From: Halomonas smyrnensis AAD6
GTDB taxonomy: Bacteria > Pseudomonadota > Gammaproteobacteria > Pseudomonadales > Halomonadaceae
Direction: 5' to 3'
Assembly: GCF_000265245.1 (NCBI RefSeq)
Contig: NZ_AJKS02000008.1
Span: 1 to 64,000 of the forward strand
DNA: 64,000 nucleotides
Shown here: positions 37,461 to 48,067 of the stretch, piece after piece
Layout: each line of letters begins with the position of its first letter
How positions within the stretch are numbered: the stretch's first letter is position 1
Translations under genes and position numbers: made by a program
Notes under the pieces: generated by a model
The model's database searches: none
What the model was told of the DNA's origin: nothing
What the model saw: the letters and a program-made list of their open reading frames with translations, nothing else

Positions 37461-38009
37461 TTATTCGGCGGCCTTCTGGGCGCTCTCGCCGGCGCTCTGC
37501 AGGGCCTGGCCGATGCGATCCAGGGCGTTGGACGCGCCTTCCTGGGTGGTTTCCCAGGCGCTGGCCGCGCCTTCCTGGGTGTCGGCCCAGGCGCTGCGCA
37601 TGCTCTCGCGGGCCTCGTTCCACCAGCCGTCGGTGTATTCGGGCTGGTCGCGCAGGCTGGCGGCGTCGAGGCTCAGGGTGACGCGGTATTCGATGTCCTC
37701 GATGCGCTCGCCGTGATGGGTCTCGACCTTGAACTGGTCGGCCTCGACCACGTACTGCTTCTCGTTGAGGTCGAGCAGGCTGCCGGAGTCGATCACCAGG
37801 GCGCGCAGGCGCATGTCGTCGTCCAGCAGCACGTCTTCCACCTCGCCGATCGACCGCTCGGAATCCGCCTGGGTGTAGACGTCGGCATCGAGCAGCTCAT
37901 CGGCGGAGTACAGGCCCTGAGGGGCGGCCGATGCGGTGGCACTGACGGTCAGGCCGGCGGCGAGCAGGGCGGCGGTGATGCTCGTCTGGCGAAGGGAATC
38001 GCGGGTCAT
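37461..38009 (-). CDS. Periplasmic PRC-barrel domain protein
   Basis: The product is 182 residues with a signal peptide (ITAALLAAGLTVSATASA). A PRC-barrel domain follows (about 30-100: LYSADELLDADVYT, SERSIGEVEDVLLDDDMRLRALVIDSG). The C-terminus is an Ala/Glu/Gln-rich amphipathic helix with a repeated Trp-Glu-x-x-Gln-Glu-Gly-Ala unit (WADTQEGAASAWETTQEGAS). Such secreted PRC proteins are common in halophiles and their role is unknown. The ATG at 38009 has AAGGAG 7 bases upstream. It diverges from the Mn transporter operon. Confidence 0.8.
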   Translation of the reverse strand: MTRDSLRQTSITAALLAAGLTVSATASAAPQGLYSADELLDADVYTQADSERSIGEVEDVLLDDDMRLRALVIDSGSLLDLNEKQYVVEADQFKVETHHGERIEDIEYRVTLSLDAASLRDQPEYTDGWWNEARESMRSAWADTQEGAASAWETTQEGASNALDRIGQALQSAGESAQKAAE

Positions 38010-38052
38010 GGCGTCTCTCCTTGAGTCGGTGTCCATCGCGTCGTCATGTGTC

Positions 38053-38074
38053 GACGACACCCATTAGTGTCGTC
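38053..38074. promoter_or_regulatory. Inverted repeat in the PRC-barrel / mntA divergent spacer
   Basis: GACGACAC and GTGTCGTC flank CCATTA. It lies 43 bases before the PRC-barrel start and 112 before the Mn-binding-protein start. It could be an operator of either side; a nearby TTGTGTAACAA dyad is a second candidate. Confidence 0.4.
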
Positions 38075-38185
38075 TGATGTCCATGAGTTTCAACTCGTTG
38101 TGTAACAATGTGTGAGACAAGCACTTTTACCCGGTCGTGGCCGGGGTGTTATATCTGCGGGAGCGGCTGACCGGGAGGATCGACG

Positions 38186-39154
38186 ATGCGGATGCGATGG
38201 ATGACCATGGGGCTCGCCATGGTCCTGGGGAGCGGACCGGCGCAGGCCGCGGAGCCGCTGGAGACGGTGGTGACCATCGGCATGCTCGGCGACGTCGCCG
38301 AGCGGGTCGGTGGCGAGTGCGTCGAGGTCACGGCGCTGATGGGGCCGGGGGTGGACCCGCACCTGTTCCAGGCCAGCGCCCGGGACGTGGCGATCCTGCA
38401 GCGTGCCGAGACCATCCTCTATTCCGGCTATGCGCTGGAGGGCCGGCTCGGCGACGTGCTGGAACGCTTCGCCGAGATCACGCCCACCGTGGCGGTCTCG
38501 CCGGCCGCCATCGGCGAAGACGCGCTGATCCGGGTGCAGGATGCCTACGGCATCGATCCTCACCTGTGGATGGACGTGTCGCTGTGGGCGCAGACCCTGC
38601 CGGTGCTGGCCGAGACCTTCGCCGAGGCACGCCCCGAGTGCGCGGCGACGATGCGGGCCAACGCCGAGGCCTATGGCCGCGAGCTCGCCGCCCTGCACGA
38701 CTGGATCGCGGCGAGCGTGGCCTCCATTCCCGAGGCGCAGCGCATCCTGGTGACCGCCCATGACGCCTTCCACTACTACGGCCGCGCCTACGGCATCGAG
38801 GTCGCCGGCATCCAGGGCATCAGCACCGAGACCGAGACCGGCGTGGCCGATATCCGCGCCATGGCGGACGCGGTGGTCGAGCGCGCGGTGCCGGCGGTGT
38901 TCGTCGAGAGCACCATCAATCCCCGCACCGTCCAGGCGGTGATCGACGCCGCCCGCCAACGCGGCCAGGCGGTGACGGTCGGCGCCCAGCTGTATGCCGA
39001 CGCCATGGGCGAGGCGGGGACCGCCGAGGGCACCTACATCGGCATGCTCCATGCCAACACCCGGCACATCGTCGAGGCGCTGGGCGGCACGCCGGCACCG
39101 CTGCCCGAGGCGCTGGCCGACTGGGCCGCCCGCTGGGAGATCCCCGAGGCCTGA
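38186..39154 (+). CDS. Manganese (or Mn/Zn/Fe) ABC transporter, substrate-binding protein
   Basis: This is a cluster A-I metal-binding protein of 322 residues with a signal peptide ending near Ala-Gln-Ala (residue 21). Likely ligands are His59 (GVDPHLF), His126 (IDPHLWMD), an acidic residue in STETE (213-217) and Asp272 (YADAMG). The His-rich loop of zinc binders (ZnuA) is absent, so manganese or iron is favoured. It is homologous to MntC/TroA/SitA. GGGAGG precedes the ATG. It is the first gene of a four-gene importer operon. Confidence 0.88.
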   Translation: MRMRWMTMGLAMVLGSGPAQAAEPLETVVTIGMLGDVAERVGGECVEVTALMGPGVDPHLFQASARDVAILQRAETILYSGYALEGRLGDVLERFAEITPTVAVSPAAIGEDALIRVQDAYGIDPHLWMDVSLWAQTLPVLAETFAEARPECAATMRANAEAYGRELAALHDWIAASVASIPEAQRILVTAHDAFHYYGRAYGIEVAGIQGISTETETGVADIRAMADAVVERAVPAVFVESTINPRTVQAVIDAARQRGQAVTVGAQLYADAMGEAGTAEGTYIGMLHANTRHIVEALGGTPAPLPEALADWAARWEIPEA

Positions 39155-39198
39155 TCCGTCCGTCCCGCCACGCATCCCACGCATCAGAAAGGCACGCC

Positions 39199-39981
39199 AT
39201 GACCCTACCGCTGCATGAACCGGATCTCGCCCTGCACGTCGAGGACCTGACGGTCAGCTACCACAGCAAGCCGGTGCTGTGGGACATCGACTTCGACGTC
39301 CCGCCCGGGGTGATGGCCGGCATCGTCGGCCCCAACGGCGCCGGCAAGAGCACGCTGATCAAGAGCGTGCTGGGGCTCGTGCCCACGGTGGCCGGCCATG
39401 TGCGCCTGTTCGGCCTGCCCTACAGGTCGCATCGCCGCCGGGTGGGCTACGTGCCGCAGCGCTCCAGCGTCGACTGGGATTTCCCCACCACCGCCCTGGA
39501 CGTGGTCACCATGGGGCTCTACGGCCGACTGGGCTGGCTGCGACGGCCGGGGCGGCGCGAGCGCGACGAGGCCATGGCGGCGCTGGAGCAGGTCGGCATG
39601 GCCGATCTCGCCGGGCGCCAGATCAGCCAGCTCTCCGGCGGCCAGCAGCAGCGGGTGTTCCTGGCCCGGGCGCTGGTCCAGCAGGCCGACGTCTATTTTC
39701 TCGACGAGCCCATGGCCGGGGTCGACGCCACCACCGAGCGCGCCATCGTCGACATCCTTCGCCGCCTGCGCGACCAGGGCAAGACGCTGATCGTGGTGCA
39801 CCATGACCTGCAGACGGTGCGCAGCTACTTCGACTGGCTGCTGCTGCTCAACGTGCGGGTCATCGCCCAGGGGCCGGTGCGCGAGGTCTATACTGCCGAC
39901 AACCTGCGCCGCGCCTACGGCGGCCAGATCGCGCTGCTCGACGAGGCCGGCAGGCTGGCCGGGGAGGGCGACGCCTCGTGA
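39199..39981 (+). CDS. Manganese-type ABC transporter, ATPase
   Basis: The product is 260 residues. Walker A is GPNGAGKST, the signature [15 protein letters not shown], Walker [13 protein letters not shown], and the switch His lies in [15 protein letters not shown]. The [23 protein letters not shown] stretch is typical of Mn/Zn/Fe importers of the MntB/SitB/TroB class. It lies 44 bases after the binding protein; its stop overlaps the first permease start. Confidence 0.94.
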   Translation: MTLPLHEPDLALHVEDLTVSYHSKPVLWDIDFDVPPGVMAGIVGPNGAGKSTLIKSVLGLVPTVAGHVRLFGLPYRSHRRRVGYVPQRSSVDWDFPTTALDVVTMGLYGRLGWLRRPGRRERDEAMAALEQVGMADLAGRQISQLSGGQQQRVFLARALVQQADVYFLDEPMAGVDATTERAIVDILRRLRDQGKTLIVVHHDLQTVRSYFDWLLLLNVRVIAQGPVREVYTADNLRRAYGGQIALLDEAGRLAGEGDAS

Positions 39982-41129
39982 TGGCCTCGCTGCTGAGCCT
40001 GTTGAACGACTACACCCTGCAGAACGTCATGGCCGGCGCCGCCCTGCTGGGGCTGATCAGCGGCGTGCTGGGCAGCTTCGCGGTGCTGCGCCGCCAGAGC
40101 CTGCTCGGCGACACCATGTCCCACGCGGCGCTGCCCGGGGTCTGTCTGGGCTTCATCATCGCCGGCGGGCGTCACATGGGCAGCATCCTGGTCGGCGCGC
40201 TGGTCACCGGTGCCCTGGCGGCGCTGACGATGCTGCTGCTGACGCGCCTCAGCCGGCTCAAGACCGACGCCGCCCTGGGCATCGCGCTGAGCGTCTTCTT
40301 CGCCCTCGGGGTGGTGCTGCTGACCCATATCCAGGGCACGCACAACGCCTCCCAGGGCGGCCTCGACGCCTTCCTGTTCGGTCAGGCGGCGGCCACCCTG
40401 CGCGCCGACGTGTGGATCATGGCCGGCATCACCGCGATCGCCCTGACGCTGGTGGCGGTGCTGTGGAAGGAGTTCAAGCTGGTGACCTTCGATGCCGAGT
40501 TCGCCGCCTCCCAGGGGATGCCGGTGGTCTGGCTCGAGGCGCTGCTGACGATGATGGTCGCGCTCGCCGTGGTGGTCGGCCTGCAGATGGTCGGCGTGGT
40601 GCTGATGGCGGCCATGATCATCGCCCCGGCGGTGGCGGCCCGGCAGTGGAGCCGGCGTCTCGAGAGCATGGTGACGCTTGCCGCGCTGATCGGCGTGGCC
40701 GGCGGCGTGCTGGGCGCCTTGCTCAGCGCCCTGTCGCGGGGCCTGGCCACCGGCCCGCTGATCATCCTCAGCGTTTCCGCCGTGGTGCTGCTGTCGCTCG
40801 CCCTGGCCCCGGGCCGCGGCCTGGTGTGGGAGGCGCTGCGGCTGTGGCGGGGGCGTCGGCGCCTGCGCCAGCAGCAGGTGCTGACCACCCTCTACGGGCT
40901 CGCCGCCCGCCACGAGGATCCGGTGTTCCGCTCCGAGCAGGGGCTGATCGACAGCTATCACGGGCTGCGCACCCGTACCGCGCTGCGCAAGCTCGAGCGC
41001 CGTGGCCTGGTCGAGTGGGGCGAGGCGCCGCCGGGGGAGCCGGGGCCGTCGCGGCGCTGGCTGCTGACGCCGGCGGGGCGTGCCGAGGCCGAGCGGGTGC
41101 TGGCCTCGCTGCACGAGGAGGGCGCCTGA
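39981..41129 (+). CDS. Manganese-type ABC transporter permease 1 with C-terminal winged-helix-like domain
   Basis: The first ~285 residues form an ABC-3 family permease with about eight or nine helices: NVMAGAALLGLISGVLGSFAVLRRQSLLGDTMSHAALPGV at the start, and VGLQMVGVVLMAAMIIAPAVAARQW. After it come about 95 cytoplasmic residues (VLTTLYGLAARHE..., then ALRKLERRGLVEW and RRWLLTPAGRAEAERVLASL) with the look of a winged helix-turn-helix. The family usually ends after the membrane part. ATG 39981 overlaps the ATPase stop (TGATG); a GTG one codon earlier is equally possible. Confidence 0.9.
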   Translation: MASLLSLLNDYTLQNVMAGAALLGLISGVLGSFAVLRRQSLLGDTMSHAALPGVCLGFIIAGGRHMGSILVGALVTGALAALTMLLLTRLSRLKTDAALGIALSVFFALGVVLLTHIQGTHNASQGGLDAFLFGQAAATLRADVWIMAGITAIALTLVAVLWKEFKLVTFDAEFAASQGMPVVWLEALLTMMVALAVVVGLQMVGVVLMAAMIIAPAVAARQWSRRLESMVTLAALIGVAGGVLGALLSALSRGLATGPLIILSVSAVVLLSLALAPGRGLVWEALRLWRGRRRLRQQQVLTTLYGLAARHEDPVFRSEQGLIDSYHGLRTRTALRKLERRGLVEWGEAPPGEPGPSRRWLLTPAGRAEAERVLASLHEEGA

Positions 41130-42277
41130 TGCTGGCCGCGCTGTTCGACAATCCCGCGGCGATGATCATGCTGGTGGGCGCCCTGGTGGGCATCGCCTCG
41201 ACCCTGGTGGGCACCTTCCTGGTGCTGCGTGGCAACAGCATGCTCTCGGACGCCATCGGCCATGCCATCGTGTTCGGCATCGTCATCGTGTGGCTGGCGA
41301 CGCATCAGCAGAGCGGCCCGCTGCAGATCCTCGGCGCCGCGCTGACGGGGCTGCTCACGGTGGTGCTCACCGAGCTCTTGGTCAGCACCCGGCGGGTCAA
41401 GCAGGACGCCGCCATCGGCCTGGTGTTCCCGGTGCTGTTCTCGATCGGCGTGCTGCTGCTCAACCTGTATGCCCGGGACGTGCACATCGACACCCATACC
41501 GTGCTGCTCGGCGAGATCGGCTTCGTGTGGCTCGATACCGTCACCCTGGGCGAGTATCGGGTGCCCCAGGCGCTGCTTTCCATGGGCGCCATGACGCTGC
41601 TCAACGCCGCCTTCGTCGGCGTCTTCTTCAAGGAACTCAAGCTGGCCACCTTCGACGAGGGGCTGGCCCGGGCCCTGGGGCTGGCGCCGGGGCTCTTGTT
41701 CCATGGCCTGCTGCTGCTGACCAGCGGCACCGCGGTGGCGGCCTTCGACGCCGTGGGGGCGGTGCTGTTCGTGGCCTTCGTCATCGTGCCGCCGGCCACC
41801 GCCTACCTGCTCACCGACCGGCTGTGGCTGATGTTCGTCTACGGCATGCTGGTATCGATCCTGTCCAGCGTCTCGGGCTATGCCCTGGCGGTGGCCTGGG
41901 ACGTCTCGATCGGCGGCATGATGGCGGTGATGACCGGCGCGTTCCTGCTGCTGGCCTTCCTGGTCGGCCCGCGCTATGGGGTGATCGCCCAGTGGCTGCG
42001 GCGCCGCGGGCAGCGGCGCCTCAACGAGATTCGCACCCTGGCCGTGCACCTCTACAACCACGAGGGCAGCCCCGAGCAGCACGAGGAGAACGTCACCCGG
42101 GCGCTGCGCGAGCACCTGCTGTGGGACGATGCCAAGGCACGCCGGGTGGTGGCGCGCAGCCGCGAACAGGCGCTGATCGAACGCAACGGCGAGGCGCTGC
42201 ACCTGACCCCGGGCGGCCGCGAGCTGGCCCGGGAGATCCTCGAGCCGGGGCGTCGGGCCGCGGACGGCCAGGGGTAG
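41129..42277 (+). CDS. Manganese-type ABC transporter permease 2 with C-terminal winged-helix-like domain
   Basis: This is a 382-residue paralogue of permease 1: ABC-3 membrane part (MIMLVGALVGIASTLVGTFLVLRGNSMLSDAIGHAIVFGI; AVGAVLFVAFVIVPPATAYLL), then about 90 cytoplasmic residues from LNEIRTLAVHLYNHEG to LHLTPGGRELAREIL, again winged-helix-like. Both permeases therefore carry extra domains. The ATG overlaps the previous stop (TGATG). It is the last gene of the operon. Confidence 0.9.
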   Translation: MLAALFDNPAAMIMLVGALVGIASTLVGTFLVLRGNSMLSDAIGHAIVFGIVIVWLATHQQSGPLQILGAALTGLLTVVLTELLVSTRRVKQDAAIGLVFPVLFSIGVLLLNLYARDVHIDTHTVLLGEIGFVWLDTVTLGEYRVPQALLSMGAMTLLNAAFVGVFFKELKLATFDEGLARALGLAPGLLFHGLLLLTSGTAVAAFDAVGAVLFVAFVIVPPATAYLLTDRLWLMFVYGMLVSILSSVSGYALAVAWDVSIGGMMAVMTGAFLLLAFLVGPRYGVIAQWLRRRGQRRLNEIRTLAVHLYNHEGSPEQHEENVTRALREHLLWDDAKARRVVARSREQALIERNGEALHLTPGGRELAREILEPGRRAADGQG

Positions 42278-42436
42278 GCGGCGCTCAGGCCTCGCCCGGC
42301 GGGAGGGGATCGACCGAGACGGCGCGCCAGACGGGGCTCGGCGTGGCGCCGTCGCCCTCGAGGTCGGCGCAGGTGTCGAGGCGCATTTCAATGGCCGTGC
42401 ACGGGCGTTCAGGGGCTGGCCGTCGTGCGCGAGGCG
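42278..42436. other. Spacer between Mn operon and nicO
   Basis: A short minus-strand frame (42285-42386, 33 codons) has no ribosome site and no recognised likeness; it may be a gene remnant. No clear terminator was seen. Confidence 0.3.
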
Positions 42437-43431
<995 letters not shown>

Positions 43432-43435
<4 letters not shown>

Positions 43436-44130
43436 GGACGATCGCATCGTATTTCTCCCGTTTCGGCGAAGAAGCGGCCGAGGCCCTCCTGGGCTTGCTC
43501 GCCGCGATCCAGGCTGGCCGCCTCGGCGACCTTCGCGGGATCGGGATCGGCGGCGATGATCCGGGTGCTGCAGCCGGCTCTCGTGACCGTCAAGGCGTCC
43601 GGCCTGGGCGTCTCGGCGTCCGCCTCGTGCACGACCTCGAGGTAGTAGGTCGGGTCATAGATGCGATAGCGCATCGGCGCCTCCTCCAGCCGCAGGGGCG
43701 TGGACAGGGGCAGTCGGAACATCAGCTCGACGCGACCGTCGCGCGCCAGGGTGGTGAAGTCATCGACCTCCCCGAGCGCGATCGGCCGGTCGGCCTGGGT
43801 CACGTGGGTGAAGTAGTGCTTCGGGGCCAGGGTGTGGCGGATCTCCACGCCGAGCTGGTCGAGGCGCGCCGCCATCGGTTCATCGCCCTGGGCGGCGCCG
43901 AGTTCTTCCAGCACCAGCTGGCTGTAGAACGGGTCGAGCCGCCAGCGCTGCTGAAGGGCCACGGCATGCCCCTGGTCATTCGTCATCACCTTCACCGAGA
44001 CGTCCACCCAGCCGTGAGGATGCGCGACGCCCGTCAGGGGAAAACATGCCAGGGCAAAGGCCAGCATCGAGGCGATCCGCTGTCGCCAGCGTTCGCGCCA
44101 TCGGCGCGGTCGGGGCTTGATAGGGTTCAT
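43432..44130 (-). CDS. Periplasmic DUF1007 protein
   Basis: The product is 232 residues with a signal peptide ([23 protein letters not shown]). Mature residues [36 protein letters not shown] and [12 protein letters not shown] are hallmarks of DUF1007, which is commonly encoded next to NicO/RcnA-type transporters and may hand metal to them. The His-Pro-His at the mature N-terminus could bind metal. Start and stop overlap fhuB and nicO by ATGA on both sides. Confidence 0.88.
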
Positions 44131-46130
44131 AGTCGTCGCATTCCCCACATGAAATAGGCGCCGCCGATCAGCGAGGCGACCAGGCCGGCAGGAATCTCCT
44201 GCGGGAACAGTAACTGGCGACCCAGCCAGTCGGCCAGCACCATCAGCAGCGCGCCGGTCAGGGCGGCGCCGGCGAGATGCGCCCGGGCGCGGGTGAAGCC
44301 CATCAGTCGCGCCATGTGAGGCGCCAGCAGGCCGACGAAGGACAGCGGTCCGACCACCAGGGTGGCGGCGGCGGTCAGCAGGGCGACCAGCAGCAGCAGG
44401 CTGAGTCGCGCCCGGCGCAGGTCGATGCCGAGCGCGGCGGCGGTGGCGCCGCCCAGCGGCAGGATGTCCAGCCAGCGGGCCAGCGGCGCGGCGGCCAGCG
44501 CCAGCAGCGCGGCCGCGCCGGCCACGGTCACGGCGCTCGTCGCATCGACGTAGTAGGTGGAGCCGGAGAGCCAGGCGATGACCTGCTGGCCGCGGGGGTC
44601 GCCGCCGGCCAGCACCACGGCCTTGATCGCCTCGAACAGTGCGGTGATCGCGACCCCGGTGAGCAGCAGCCGCTCGGGCTGGAAGCCGCTCCTGCGGTTG
44701 ACCGCCACCAGCACCGCCAGCGAGACGAGCGCGCCCAGCACCCCGGCGCCAACCAGCGTCAGGTTGCCGGGCGAGGGCAGCAGGAAGATGGCGCCCATCA
44801 GGGCGATGGCGCTGCCGCCGCTGATGCCGAGGATCTCGGGGCTGGCCATGGGGTTGGCGGTGAGGCGCTGGATCAGGGTGCCGGCGACGGCCAGCATCAG
44901 CCCGCAGCCCGAGGCGGCGAGCAGCCGCGGCCAGCGCCACTCGAGCAGGCCGGCATCGAGGGGCGAGGCCCACTGCCAGCCGTCGGCGCCCTGACCGGCG
45001 AGTGCGGCCACCACGGCCATCGCGACCAGGGCGAGGGACAGCCCGACGATCAGCCTTCTCGGCGCGGGGTGACGCACGCGAGACGTGGCGGCGTGGCGCG
45101 GCGGCGCCGAGCCGTTGAGGCGCAGGCGCGGGATCAGCCACAGCAGCAGCGGCGCGCCCAGGGCGGCGGTGGTGGCGCCGGTGGGAATCAGCGTCGGCAG
45201 GGTGCCGGCGTAGCGCTGCAGCAGCTGGTCGGTGGTGGCCAGCAGCAGGGCGCCGAGCAGCGTCGACCACAGCAGCCGCGTGCCCAGCCGGCGGGCGCCG
45301 GCCAGGCGCACGATGTTGGGCGCCGCCAGGCCGATGAAGCCGACGATGCCGACGGTGCTGACCACGCAGCCGGTGAGGAACACCGCCAGGCCGAGCCCGG
45401 CCAGACGCAGCCACTTGAGCGACACGCCGAGGCTTCTGGCGCCGGCCTCGTCGAGCTCCAGCACCGCCAGCGGGCGCAGCAGCCAGAAGGCGCCGAGGAC
45501 GCCCAGCGCCAGGCGCGGCGCCAGGAAGGCGGCGTCGCTCCAGCCGTTCTGGGCCAGCGAGCCGGCGCCCCAGATCAGCAGGCCCTTGAGCGCCTCCTGA
45601 TGAAACAGCAGCAGCACCATGGCCAAGGCGCCGAAGTAGAGGTTGACCACCAGCCCGCCGAGCACCACCACCACCGGTGAAAGCCCACGACGCCAGGCCA
45701 GCGCGAACACCAGCCCCATGGCCAGTCCGCCGCCGGCCAGCGCCACCCATTCGCGGCCCAGGGCGAGCAGCCCCGGGGCCAGCAGGCTGGCGGCCATCAG
45801 CGCCAGGTTGGCGCCGCTGGCCACGCCCAGGGTGGTCGGCGCCGCCAGCGGGTTGCGCAGCACCTGCTGCATCAGCACCCCGGCCAGCGCCAGGCCGCCG
45901 CCGGCCATCAATGCCATGGCCAGCCGCGGCCACCAGGCGAAGTGCAGCACCAGGGCGTCGGCGGAGTCATCCAGGATCGTCACCAGCGACGACAGCCCGG
46001 CCACGAGCCCCGTGCTCGACGCCAGATGGGCCACGGCCAACCCCGCGGTGAGCAGGCCCAGCAGCAGGCAGGCGCGGCCCGGCGTCAGCCGGCGTGACGG
46101 GAGGGCGTGGGCAGGCGCATCAGCGGACAT
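44127..46130 (-). CDS. fhuB: Ferric hydroxamate ABC transporter permease FhuB (double-length)
   Basis: The product is 667 residues, two FecCD permease units fused head to tail, as in FhuB. Unit 1 has [45 protein letters not shown] and unit 2 [47 protein letters not shown]. Each ends with GFIGLAAP or [10 protein letters not shown]. About 20 helices are expected. It carries ferric hydroxamates across the inner membrane with FhuC and FhuD. Its start lies 11 bases inside the fhuD end. Confidence 0.94.
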   Translation of the reverse strand: MSADAPAHALPSRRLTPGRACLLLGLLTAGLAVAHLASSTGLVAGLSSLVTILDDSADALVLHFAWWPRLAMALMAGGGLALAGVLMQQVLRNPLAAPTTLGVASGANLALMAASLLAPGLLALGREWVALAGGGLAMGLVFALAWRRGLSPVVVVLGGLVVNLYFGALAMVLLLFHQEALKGLLIWGAGSLAQNGWSDAAFLAPRLALGVLGAFWLLRPLAVLELDEAGARSLGVSLKWLRLAGLGLAVFLTGCVVSTVGIVGFIGLAAPNIVRLAGARRLGTRLLWSTLLGALLLATTDQLLQRYAGTLPTLIPTGATTAALGAPLLLWLIPRLRLNGSAPPRHAATSRVRHPAPRRLIVGLSLALVAMAVVAALAGQGADGWQWASPLDAGLLEWRWPRLLAASGCGLMLAVAGTLIQRLTANPMASPEILGISGGSAIALMGAIFLLPSPGNLTLVGAGVLGALVSLAVLVAVNRRSGFQPERLLLTGVAITALFEAIKAVVLAGGDPRGQQVIAWLSGSTYYVDATSAVTVAGAAALLALAAAPLARWLDILPLGGATAAALGIDLRRARLSLLLLVALLTAAATLVVGPLSFVGLLAPHMARLMGFTRARAHLAGAALTGALLMVLADWLGRQLLFPQEIPAGLVASLIGGAYFMWGMRRL

Positions 46131-47040
46131 CGTCGTTCTCCAGGGCGGTCACCAGCTGCTCGGCGAAGCGCTGGGCGGAGGGCAGGGCGCCGAAGCTCCA
46201 TACCGGCGGCAGGATCAGCGGCTCGCCGCGGCTGCGTTCGACCAGCCGCCGCCACAGGCCACTGTCGGCCAGGGTCTCGCGCACGCCGGCCGGATAGGGT
46301 TCGACCACCACCAGCCGGGCGTCGAGGCCGGCCAGGGCCTCGATGCCGACCAGCGAGAAGCCCCAGGCGTTGGTGACGCCGGTCCAGGCGTTCTTGAGCC
46401 CCAGGCGGTCGAGCACCGCCTGGTAGAGGCCGTTGTCGCCGAACACCCGCACGTGGCGGGCGTCCATGAATTGCACGACCAGCAGCGGCGGGGCGTCGTC
46501 GCCGAGGCGCTGCTCGAGGCGCATCAGGCGCGACTCGGTGTCCTCGATCAGCCGCTCGCCGGCCTCGGGCCGTTCGACGATGTCGGCGACGCGGCGCGTC
46601 AGCTCGCGCATCTCCGTCCAGGTGTCCCGGCCGGGGGTATAGAGCGCCAGGGTGTCCACCGGGGCGATCGCCTCGAGGCGCGGGGCGAGGTTGGCGAACA
46701 TCGGCGAGATCAGGATGCGTTCGGGATCGAGGTCCGCCAGCAGCTCCAGGTTGGGCTGGGAGCGCAGGCCGAGGTCGATCACCGCGTCCGGCAGCGCCGG
46801 CTCGCCCACCCAGGCGTGATAGGCGTCGAGCTGGGCCATCGCCGCGGGCGGCGCCTCGAGGGCGGCCAGGGTCTCGGCCAGGGTCCAGTCGAGAGTCGCC
46901 AGGCGCGGTGATTCCAGATGTGGCGAGTCGGCCAGCGCCGGCAGGGCGATGAAGAGCGTGAGCAGCATGACGAGCGGGCCGGCGAGCCAGCGGCGGGCCC
47001 GTCGACGAAGGCGGCGCGGAGGAGACAAGCGGAACTCCAT
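46120..47040 (-). CDS. fhuD: Ferric hydroxamate-binding periplasmic protein FhuD
   Basis: The product is 306 residues with an Arg-rich n-region and a signal core ([14 protein letters not shown]). The mature body has FhuD features: [44 protein letters not shown] and [23 protein letters not shown]. It binds ferric hydroxamates in the periplasm. The ATG at 47040 begins the signal peptide; its ribosome site is weak. It lies 26 bases after fhuC and overlaps fhuB. Confidence 0.9.
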   Translation of the reverse strand: MEFRLSPPRRLRRRARRWLAGPLVMLLTLFIALPALADSPHLESPRLATLDWTLAETLAALEAPPAAMAQLDAYHAWVGEPALPDAVIDLGLRSQPNLELLADLDPERILISPMFANLAPRLEAIAPVDTLALYTPGRDTWTEMRELTRRVADIVERPEAGERLIEDTESRLMRLEQRLGDDAPPLLVVQFMDARHVRVFGDNGLYQAVLDRLGLKNAWTGVTNAWGFSLVGIEALAGLDARLVVVEPYPAGVRETLADSGLWRRLVERSRGEPLILPPVWSFGALPSAQRFAEQLVTALENDDVR

Positions 47041-47066
47041 GAACGAGTGGCGAGCGAGTGATGGAA

Positions 47067-47834
47067 TCAGTGGGCGATGGCGACCCGGTGCTCGCCGACG
47101 GGATGGTGCATCACGTGCATGGGGATGCCGTAGATCGCTTCCAGGGTGTCGCCGGTCATCAGGTCGGCCGGCGTGCCCTGGGCCAGCACTCGGCCGCCGT
47201 GCAGCGCCACCAGGCGGTCGCAGTAGCGCGAGGCCATGTTGATATCGTGCAGCACGATGATCACGCCCAGGCCCAGCTCCTGGGAGAGCCGGCGGGTCAG
47301 GGCCAGCACCTCGACCTGGTGGGCGATGTCCAGCGCCGCCAGCGGTTCGTCGAGCAGCAGGAAGCGGCTGCCCTGGGCCAGCAGCATGGCGAGCCACACC
47401 CGCTGGCGCTCGCCGCCGGAGAGGGTATCCACCAGGCGGTCGGCGAAGGCCTCGGTATGGGTCAGGGCGATGGCGCGCTCGACCTGCTGGCGGTCCTCGC
47501 GGGTATGGCGACCCAGCAGGCCGCGCCAGGGATAGCGGCCGAAGGCGATCAGCTCGCGGCAGGTCAGGGTCTCGGCGCTGGGCAGATGCTGGGGCAGGTA
47601 GGCCACCTGTCGGGCGAACTCGCGGTGGCCCCAGTCACCGAGCGGCCGGTCGTCGAAGCGGATGACGCCCTGGCTGGCGGGTTGCTGCTGGGCCAGCAGC
47701 TTGAGCAGCGTCGACTTGCCGGAGCCATTGTGGCCGATCAGACCGTGGACCTGGCCTTCCTCGAAGCGAAGATCGGTGGGGTGCAGCAGGCGTTTGCCGT
47801 TGACCTCGAAGGTCGCGGCCTGGGCATCGAACAT
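47067..47834 (-). CDS. fhuC: Ferric hydroxamate ABC transporter ATPase FhuC
   Basis: The product is 255 residues. Walker A is GHNGSGKST, the signature LSGGERQRVWLAMLLAQ, Walker B FLLLDEPLAALD, and the switch segment VLHDINMASRYCDRLVAL. VYLPQHLP-type and ELIAFGRYPWRGLLGR stretches match FhuC closely. It is the first gene of the operon, with a Fur-box-like site upstream at 47912-47935. Confidence 0.94.
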   Translation of the reverse strand: MFDAQAATFEVNGKRLLHPTDLRFEEGQVHGLIGHNGSGKSTLLKLLAQQQPASQGVIRFDDRPLGDWGHREFARQVAYLPQHLPSAETLTCRELIAFGRYPWRGLLGRHTREDRQQVERAIALTHTEAFADRLVDTLSGGERQRVWLAMLLAQGSRFLLLDEPLAALDIAHQVEVLALTRRLSQELGLGVIIVLHDINMASRYCDRLVALHGGRVLAQGTPADLMTGDTLEAIYGIPMHVMHHPVGEHRVAIAH

Positions 47835-47911
47835 GGTGGGCTCCGTGGATCGTCGGCGGCGCGAGGCCTCGCGGTCAGGGCGAAGGCGCGCGCACCCGCG
47901 TGAGAGTACTC

Positions 47912-47935
47912 TTGATACGAATGGTTATCAAATCT
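47912..47935. promoter_or_regulatory. Fur-box-like site in the fhuC/sodA divergent spacer
   Basis: On the minus strand TGATAACCATT matches 10 of 11 bases of the Fur core TGATAATCATT, and TTGATA...TATCAA is a dyad. It lies about 80-100 bases before fhuC and about 135-155 before sodA, so it may control one or both. Confidence 0.6.
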
Positions 47936-47944
47936 CCGTGATAG

Positions 47945-47959
47945 GCATATCCTATATGC
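47945..47959. promoter_or_regulatory. Inverted repeat GCATAT-CCT-ATATGC in the fhuC/sodA spacer
   Basis: A perfect 6+3+6 dyad lies 10 bases from the Fur-like site. It may be a second operator or overlap the promoters; it does not match Fur. Confidence 0.45.
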
Positions 47960-48067
47960 TAGTGGTTTTCATTTAGGTTTATCGGGCGTAGGCTGAGGTC
48001 GTGGTCGCGGTGTTCAACTTTCGTCGCTCCACGACTCTCTTGCCTCTCTCGAAAAGGAGCCGCCGTC

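Noticed and set aside
42285..42386. 33-codon minus-strand frame before nicO
   Set aside because: No ribosome site and no recognised likeness; mentioned only as a possible remnant.
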